Assembly: GCA_044238875.1 (NCBI GenBank)
Contig: JBIICM010000042.1
Location: forward strand, 1-15,772
Reading direction: 5' to 3'
Source: JAIBAI01 sp044238875
GTDB taxonomy: Bacteria; Bacteroidota; Bacteroidia; M30B66
DNA length: 15,772 bases
Below, piece by piece: positions 7,747 to 13,800 of the stretch (its first letter is position 1; every line of letters begins with the position of its first letter). The position numbers and the translations under genes were made by a program. The notes under the pieces were generated by a model. That model worked only from the letters and a program-made list of their open reading frames with translations. It searched no databases and was not told the origin of the DNA.

Positions 7747-8277
7747 TTACTGATACCCTTTAGTTCGATATTCATGCGAAAGCGCTTCGGTTTCTTTCAG
7801 CGATTCGATAACACCTTGTCTGAGTTTATCTTTATGTAGCAGGAGTTTTTGTGTCAGTTCCTGATCGTGACAGGCAAGTATCTGTGCGGCAAGTATTCCG
7901 GCGTTGGCTGCACAGTTCAGGGCCACGGTGGCAACAGGCACTCCAGCAGGCATTTGTAGTATTGAAAGCACCGAGTCCCAACCGTCAATAGAATTGGAAG
8001 ACCTTACCGGAACCCCAATCACCGGCAGGGTAGTGGAAGCAGCAATCATACCCGGAAGGTGAGCGGCACCTCCAGCTCCGGCAATCACCACTTTAAGACC
8101 TCGTTCGCGGGCTGTTGTAGCATAGTGCAGCATCCGCTCAGGCGTGCGGTGTGCTGAAACGATTGTCAACTCAAAGGGAATGTTGAATGCATCGAGCTGA
8201 TCGGCTGCAGCCTGCATCACAGGCAAATCACTCTTGCTTCCCATGATGATTCCTACAAGGGGTAAAGTTTCTTTCAT
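7747..8277 (-). CDS. purE: N5-carboxyaminoimidazole ribonucleotide mutase (PurE)
   Basis: PurE class I converts N5-CAIR to CAIR in de novo purine synthesis. The 176-residue product carries the family motifs: GSKSD (13-17) binding the phosphoribosyl phosphate, SAHRTP (41-46) with the catalytic His43, GAGGAAHLPGM (67-77), GVPV (88-91) and QMPAGVPVATVA (108-119). Length is normal, slightly extended at the C-terminus. The ATG overlaps the purK TGA by 4 bp, so the pair is translationally coupled. Its partner PurK makes the substrate, which fits the bacterial two-step PurK/PurE route rather than the direct AIR carboxylase type. Confidence 0.97.
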   Translation of the reverse strand: MKETLPLVGIIMGSKSDLPVMQAAADQLDAFNIPFELTIVSAHRTPERMLHYATTARERGLKVVIAGAGGAAHLPGMIAASTTLPVIGVPVRSSNSIDGWDSVLSILQMPAGVPVATVALNCAANAGILAAQILACHDQELTQKLLLHKDKLRQGVIESLKETEALSHEYRTKGYQ

Positions 8278-9413
8278 GATGCTGATATCACCCTGATGGT
8301 GTTTTTTACTTTTTGTGCTTTTTCCATGGCTTCAGCTACCGAATCGCCGGTTACTGTAATATGGCCCATTTTTCTGTATGGTCTGGTAAACTTCTTACCA
8401 TACAGGTGTACGTATACACCCGATACGGCGATGATTTCCTCCAAACCGGAATAAACAGCAGGGCCCTCAAAACCGGGTTCTCCAAGCAGGTTTAGCATCA
8501 CCGATGGCTGAATTACCGCTGTATTTCCCAGTGGCCAGCCAAGAATGGCCCTCAGGTGTTGCTCGAACTGACTGACACAGTTGCCTTCAATACTTTGGTG
8601 TCCGCTATTGTGCGGACGGGGCGCCAGTTCATTCACCAGAATCTGCCCGCATTTATCTGCAAACATTTCAACGGCAAGCAATCCCCTAATGCCGGTTAGT
8701 TGGGCGATGCGCAACGCAAGATCAGTGGCTTCCCTCTGCAGTTTATCGTCAAGTGCTGAAGGGCTGGATAAAAATTCCACCAGGTTGGCTTCCGGGTGAA
8801 AGACCATATCAACAAGGGGGAAAGCTTTGATTTCGCCTTTTCCGTTTGCGGCCACGATCACAGAAATTTCACGGTCAATATCTATGGCTTTTTCAATTAC
8901 TGAAGGTGCATCAAAGGCTTTTTCAAGATCTTGGGCTGAGCGCAGATGCTGCACCCCTTTCCCATCATAGCCAGATTTACGCAGTTTTTGAAAACATGGA
9001 AAAAAATCATCTGGAACGGCATTAAAATCCGAACTTTTTTCAATCAGTCTGAACGGCGCACTTGGAATTCCGTGTTTTTCAAAGAACTGCTTTTGTAATC
9101 CCTTATCCTGAATCATTTCAAGAACACGGGGCTGCGGGAAGACCATTTTTCCTTTTTGCTCAAGTTCGTAAAGGGCACGGGTGTTTACATGCTCAATTTC
9201 AACAGTGATCAGGTCTTTGTCGCTGCCGAAATCAATTACAGATTGGTAATCATTAAAGTCACCACAGTTAAAACCTGAAGAAATACCGGCAGCCGGTGCC
9301 TTTGGGTCAGGGTCAAGTGTGTGAATTTCCAGGTTATAATTAATGGCGGCCTGAATGAGCATTCGGCCAAGCTGCCCACCGCCTAAGATTCCGATTACCG
9401 GTAATTGGTTCAC
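8274..9413 (-). CDS. purK: N5-carboxyaminoimidazole ribonucleotide synthase (PurK)
   Basis: PurK is an ATP-grasp ligase that carboxylates AIR with bicarbonate and ATP, giving N5-CAIR for PurE. From GTG 9413 it has 379 residues: the N-terminal nucleotide-binding glycine motif ILGGGQLGRM (9-18), TVEIEHVN (70-77), the ATP-grasp loop KLRKSGYDGKGVQ (about 143-155), and the signature NELAPRPHNSGH (262-273) with the metal and substrate ligands. The frame stays open upstream to a TTG at 9464, but that would add 17 residues the family lacks and include a TATCTTTG box, so GTG 9413 is preferred. Cytoplasmic; first gene of the purKE pair. Confidence 0.95.
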   Translation of the reverse strand: MNQLPVIGILGGGQLGRMLIQAAINYNLEIHTLDPDPKAPAAGISSGFNCGDFNDYQSVIDFGSDKDLITVEIEHVNTRALYELEQKGKMVFPQPRVLEMIQDKGLQKQFFEKHGIPSAPFRLIEKSSDFNAVPDDFFPCFQKLRKSGYDGKGVQHLRSAQDLEKAFDAPSVIEKAIDIDREISVIVAANGKGEIKAFPLVDMVFHPEANLVEFLSSPSALDDKLQREATDLALRIAQLTGIRGLLAVEMFADKCGQILVNELAPRPHNSGHQSIEGNCVSQFEQHLRAILGWPLGNTAVIQPSVMLNLLGEPGFEGPAVYSGLEEIIAVSGVYVHLYGKKFTRPYRKMGHITVTGDSVAEAMEKAQKVKNTIRVISAS

Positions 9414-9417
9414 CCGC

Positions 9418-9425
9418 CAAAGATA
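9418..9425 (-). promoter_or_regulatory. -7 box 4 bp before the purK start (TATCTTTG)
   Basis: Exact TAnnTTTG match on the minus strand, ending 4 bp before GTG 9413. It supports the GTG start and implies a leaderless or nearly leaderless purKE mRNA. No TTG lies at the usual -33 distance. Confidence 0.55.
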
Positions 9426-9531
9426 AGTTGAAATAATATCGTAATCTGTTTTCGATGCTTGCAAAGACTTTTATCTTATTTCTGTTCTTTTCCGGAATAG
9501 CATACCGGGCAGGTCGCATTTCTTTATTTAT

Positions 9532-9539
9532 TATTTTTG
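9532..9539 (+). promoter_or_regulatory. -7 box 7 bp before hpt (TATTTTTG)
   Basis: TATTTTTG fits TAnnTTTG and ends 7 bp before ATG 9547. With purK's box on the other strand it makes the 133-bp purK/hpt gap a divergent promoter region. The tract is T-rich, so chance matching is easier here, and no -33 TTG is visible. Confidence 0.4.
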
Positions 9540-9546
9540 GCAGCTC

Positions 9547-10089
9547 ATGAAGCAAAAGGTCAGTATTGGCAACCGCACCTTTGAGCTGTTTATTCCGGGA
9601 GACCAGATTGATCAGCGGATAGGGCAGATGGCGGCCGAACTCAATGAAAAATACAAGGAGGCCTCTCCGGTTTTTATCAGTATCCTCAACGGGTCATTCA
9701 TGTTCACGGCTGATTTGCTGAAAAAGATAAACATTCCCTGTCAGCTCAGTTTTGTTAAGCTGGCTTCTTATACGGGTATTACTTCAAGCGGACAGGTAAA
9801 GGAATTGGTTGGCCTGGCGGAGGATATCCGTGGCCGGCAAATCATCATTCTTGAGGATATTGTTGATACAGGACTTACAGTAAGTTCAATTATCAACCAA
9901 CTGAAAACCAGAGAGCCCGCCGGGATCACGGTTGTAACACTTTTAGAAAAACCCGAATGTCTGAAGGCTGCTATCAAGGTTGATTATGCAGGTTTTTCAA
10001 TTCCTGATAAATTTGTAGTAGGTTATGGTCTTGACCTCGATGGTTACGGGCGTAATTTACCGGATATATACCAACTTAGCACCGCGTAA
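9547..10089 (+). CDS. hpt: Hypoxanthine phosphoribosyltransferase
   Basis: This 180-residue type I phosphoribosyltransferase salvages hypoxanthine (and probably guanine) to IMP/GMP using PRPP. The PRPP-binding signature IIILEDIVDTGLT lies at 99-111 with the acidic pair Glu103-Asp104. Other family marks are ILNGSF (46-51), the flexible-loop SYTG (74-77), and the C-terminal VGYGLDLDGYGRNLPDIY, which closes over the base and binds metal. Length is normal for the hpt family. The adk gene starts 4 bp after the stop, so they form one operon. purK lies divergently upstream, placing salvage and de novo purine genes back to back. Confidence 0.95.
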   Translation: MKQKVSIGNRTFELFIPGDQIDQRIGQMAAELNEKYKEASPVFISILNGSFMFTADLLKKINIPCQLSFVKLASYTGITSSGQVKELVGLAEDIRGRQIIILEDIVDTGLTVSSIINQLKTREPAGITVVTLLEKPECLKAAIKVDYAGFSIPDKFVVGYGLDLDGYGRNLPDIYQLSTA

Positions 10090-10093
10090 ACAC

Positions 10094-10669
10094 ATGCTGA
10101 ACATTGTACTATTCGGCCCTCCGGGCGCCGGCAAAGGAACCCAATCATCACTGCTTGTAAACAGATTTAATTTGGTACACCTCTCAACGGGTGATATTCT
10201 TCGTGCAGAAATAGCTGCCGGAACCCGATTGGGTTTGGAAGCCAAGGGGCTGATGGATAAAGGCGTTCTGGTTCCCGATGAGGTTGTGATAGGCATGATC
10301 CGTTCGAAATTGGAAAGTAATCCGGAGGCACCAGGCTATATTTTCGATGGTTTCCCGCGAACCATTCCACAGGCAGAAGCGCTTGATAACCTGCTCAGCG
10401 AATTGGGCACATCAATTTCTGCCATGCTGGCACTCGAAGTGGATGAGGAAGAACTCACCAAACGATTGCTCAACCGCGGCAAGGATTCTGGCCGCAGTGA
10501 TGATACAGATGAGCAGATCATTCGTAACAGAGTGCGAGAATACAATAACAAAACAGCCCCCCTGGCAGGTTACTATTCAGGCCAGGGTAAATATACCGGT
10601 ATCCCCGGCATTGGAGCCATTGAAGACATCGCAGGTATGATAAGCCGCGCGGTTGAAAGGCTTGTCTGA
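10094..10669 (+). CDS. adk: Adenylate kinase, short-LID form
   Basis: Adenylate kinase interconverts ATP + AMP and 2 ADP. The 191-residue product has the P-loop GPPGAGKGT (8-16), the AMP-binding STGD (31-34), DGFPRT (85-90) and LID arginines around RGKDSGRSDD (128-137), followed by RVREYNNKT. The LID is short: the roughly 30-residue zinc-type LID of long forms is absent, as usual in this phylum. I start at ATG 10094, directly before the P-loop strand; the open frame reaches back into hpt, but that extension is not conserved. Second gene of the hpt-adk operon. In many Bacteroidota obgE comes next; here there is only a short gap and an opposing gene. Confidence 0.96.
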   Translation: MLNIVLFGPPGAGKGTQSSLLVNRFNLVHLSTGDILRAEIAAGTRLGLEAKGLMDKGVLVPDEVVIGMIRSKLESNPEAPGYIFDGFPRTIPQAEALDNLLSELGTSISAMLALEVDEEELTKRLLNRGKDSGRSDDTDEQIIRNRVREYNNKTAPLAGYYSGQGKYTGIPGIGAIEDIAGMISRAVERLV

Positions 10670-10706
10670 ACTAACTGATTGCTGATTTATTTACGATTTA
10701 AGCCGG

Positions 10707-10810
10707 TTGGGTAAATCCTTCCAGGTGAACAGTCGTGCCCTTACCCAAACTGTTTGTTGGGTATATGTCAGGGAGGAATATTATATAACTTAAACAACCG
10801 ATTGGGTTAA
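10707..10810. repeat. Three TTGGGT-containing repeats with inverted copies
   Basis: The region between adk and the giant gene contains TTGGGTAA (10707-10714), TTACCCAA (10741-10748), TTGGGTA (10757-10763) and TTGGGTTAA (10802-10810). The second and third can pair as a 7-bp hairpin with an 8-base loop, and the first and second as an 8-bp stem with a longer loop. There is no T-run after the hairpin. No coding frame of note crosses the region. Confidence 0.45.
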
Positions 10811-10846
10811 ATAAAAAAGAGGCTGCTCTTTTGAGACAGCCTCTTT
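10811..10846 (-). terminator. Intrinsic terminator of the giant T9SS gene (possibly bidirectional)
   Basis: AAAGAGGCTG (10816-10825) and CAGCCTCTTT (10837-10846) are a perfect 10-bp inverted repeat. The stem can extend inward by CTC/GAG around a TTTT loop with one bulged base. Read on the minus strand it follows the stop of the giant gene by about 20 bp and ends in a run of T, a textbook terminator. On the plus strand it could also stop adk transcripts, although the T-tail there is poorer. Confidence 0.85.
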
Positions 10847-10866
10847 CATCTTTAAAACTTACTGAA

Positions 10867-13800
10867 TCAATCTTTCACAATTCGGTAGTTCATCATGCCT
10901 TTCTCAGAACGAATGCTGAAGAAGTAGATGCCTTTTGCCTTATCAGACAGATCGAACTGACGGTTGTACTGACCGAAATAGTTGCGAAGAGATTCCGCCT
11001 CGATCAACCTTCCGGCAGCATCAAGGATGCGGATCTCAAAACTTTGCATTTCAGTAGAATTGAATACCAGATTCACCAGACCAGCTGTCGGATTCGGGAA
11101 CAACTGAATCTGATCTACTCCTTCTACCGAACCAATACCCACGGAGACATCAACGTTTACGCTGAAAGTATCTGACCCGCAAAGGGCGTTTGTAGCAATC
11201 AGGCGCACAGTGTAGAACCCATTAGTAGCATAAGTATGCGTAGGGTTGGTAGCGGTGCTGGTGGTGTTGTCACCAAAATCCCACTGATAGCTGTCGGCAT
11301 ACAATGAAGTGTTGTTGATTGTGAGATTATAACCTGGTGCCGCAATATTGAAAGATGCTTCAGGAGCCCTGATCACAGTAACTTGTTTGCTTACGGTTGC
11401 GGTGCAGCCATTCGCATTCAATGTGGCAGTGATGGTATGGGTTCCAACACCGGCAAGCACCGGATTGAAGTTTGTGCCAACCACACCCTTGCCACTGAAG
11501 GTTGCCCCGGCAGGCGTGCTGCTTAGCTGAATCAATCCATCGTTAGTACATACCGAATCGTTAATTGAGGTGATGCTAAGCTCAGGGGCAGCTGTAACAG
11601 TCATGCTCACTGAATCTGTTGCAGAACAGGTTCCGTTGTTAACGGTATAGCGAATGGTATGCGTACCCACTCCTGCCACTGTTGGATTGAAGGAGCGCCC
11701 ACTTACGCCTGTGCCCGAGTAAGTACCCGGAGAAGGTACACCATTAAGATCTATCGGAGCAGCGTTAACACAAACACTTGTAGAACTCACTATCAAACTT
11801 GCATTTGGAGCAGGGTTGACGGTGAAACTTGTCGTGGCTTTGCCTGTACATTCATTAGCAGGATCGGTAACGGTGTAGGTGAGCGTAACTTGTCCGGGTG
11901 TAACATTGGCTGGGTTGAAAGAACTGCCACTGGTACCCGGGCCGCTGAAGGTTCCCCCAGAGGGTGTTCCGCTGAGGCTTACTGATTGACCATTGCTGCA
12001 AAGATCCTGAACTGCATTGAATGTAACTGAGGGACCAGCCACAACAGATACATTTTGTGTGATACTGCCCAAACATCCATTAACCTGATTAAAGTAGGTT
12101 ATGGTGAAAGTACCGGCACCTGACTGTGCAGGATTAAATACATTTCCGGTAATACCATTTCCACCGCTGATGGTAAAGTAACCTCCGGCAGGAATTCCTG
12201 TAAGAACAGCGCCGTCATCTGAACTGCAATACTCAGCAGCCAGTCCAACGAAATCAACAAAAGGAGCTGGCTGAACAGTGATGTTCAGGTTGGTTGAGCT
12301 GCTTGTGCCGCAGAAATTGGTGGCTTTAACTGATAAGGTAACCGGGCCAGAGAAATTATCAGCCCAGTTTACAGTAATTGTATTCTCTGTACCAGTAATG
12401 GTACCGGCACTGTCAGGACTGAGCGACCAGGTGAGTGTCGCATCCGCTGAACCGGGGCTAAAGTAATTCTGAGAACCAGCGCAGGAGGTTGCCGGACCTT
12501 CGATAGCTGAAGGTGCAGCAGGGGCGCTCAGAATGAGCACATCCTTAGATGCGGAGAAAGCACTGAGTCCGCAGGCACTTTTTGCAGCTACAACAACCGA
12601 TGCTGTTCCAGTAAATCCGGCAGCCCAGTTAACAGTTGCTGAAGTATCAGTTCCGGAAATGGTACCAGCCTGATCAGGAGATAACACCCAAACATACTCA
12701 TCAACTCCGCTAACTCGGTCGATACTGAATTCACTGTCGGCAGGATTTGCACAAAGTGTATCAGGACCGGCAGGTTGCTGAGGAGCAATGGCTGTGTTTC
12801 CTGTAACGGTAATTAATACAGTATCAGAACTTGCACAGGCATTATTACTTGCGTCGTAAGTAATGGTGAAAGTTCCGGTTCCGGAAACCGATGGATCAAA
12901 GGTTCCTTTGGCAGGATCAGTGATACCTGTACCAGACCATGTTCCACCTGAAGGCACTGCAAACAGGTTGAACGGTTCAGCAGTTTCACAAACCGGGGCT
13001 ACAGGAGCGATTTCTGTATTACCACCGTTGAAGGTAAGTTGATACAGGTTTCTTTCGCCGCAGGTGAAAGGGTCATTTGAAAATAATGGAGAAACTAACA
13101 CTGCATAAGATCCGGGGGGCAGGTTTGATCCTAATGTATATGGAACATTGGCATTAAACGCAGGACCCTGGGTAACGATCACGGGATTATCACAATCGCT
13201 GACCTCCAAAATGGTTAGTCTACCATCGAATTCTGAGATAAGGCTGAAATTGAAGGAGGTTTCCTCGGTAACTGTAAAGCTGTACCAGTCATTATCACGG
13301 ATATTTCCATCATAGAAGGTGCTTCCGCAAATAGTTTCCCCGCAGGCTATCGGTTGGAAAGCAGAAGGCTCAGTTCCGCAACCACCATTGCTGTTGCTGC
13401 CGCAATTCTCGGCTTCTGCAGTGGCTCCTTCCGGACATTCGAGACAATGTGTTGTAAATTTAACATTGAATGAGTAGAAGGTGTCTTCGTTATCACCGCA
13501 GTTAGTGCCAACCTGAGCAATAAATTCCTCGCATGATGCAAGTTCATCCAACAACGCAGATGTTTGATTGATAACAAGCGGTTGAGTCCATGTAGAAACT
13601 GTTTCTGGCTCATTAGCCTGACGATACCTTACAAGATATGATACCGCACCGGTTACTGCACTCCATGATAACTGAACAGAATTTGTAGTTTGATTGCTTA
13701 CGGTTATGTTGTTCGGATTGGGACAGTTGGGAGTTGGACGAACGATAACAGTGTAATCTTCAGTTTCTCCGTAAACGGTTAAACCGCATGGTTCAAGTGG

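Noticed and set aside
9414..9464. Upstream TTG start for purK, adding 17 residues
   Set aside because: The extra residues are not typical of PurK and would be encoded by a TATCTTTG promoter box; GTG 9413 directly precedes the conserved N-terminal strand.
10025..10093. Adk starting inside hpt
   Set aside because: The frame is open there, but the 23 extra residues are just hpt read in another frame; ATG 10094 sits right before the P-loop strand.
10831..11175. Plus-strand open frame of 114 codons opposite the end of the giant gene
   Set aside because: It lies over the sorting domain of a clearly coding minus-strand gene, has no promoter or recognisable domain, and starts within the terminator hairpin.
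11362..12264. Regular repeats as a possible CRISPR or minisatellite array
   Set aside because: The period is about 225 bp, the copies are diverged at DNA level, and they are fully explained by protein repeats in frame.
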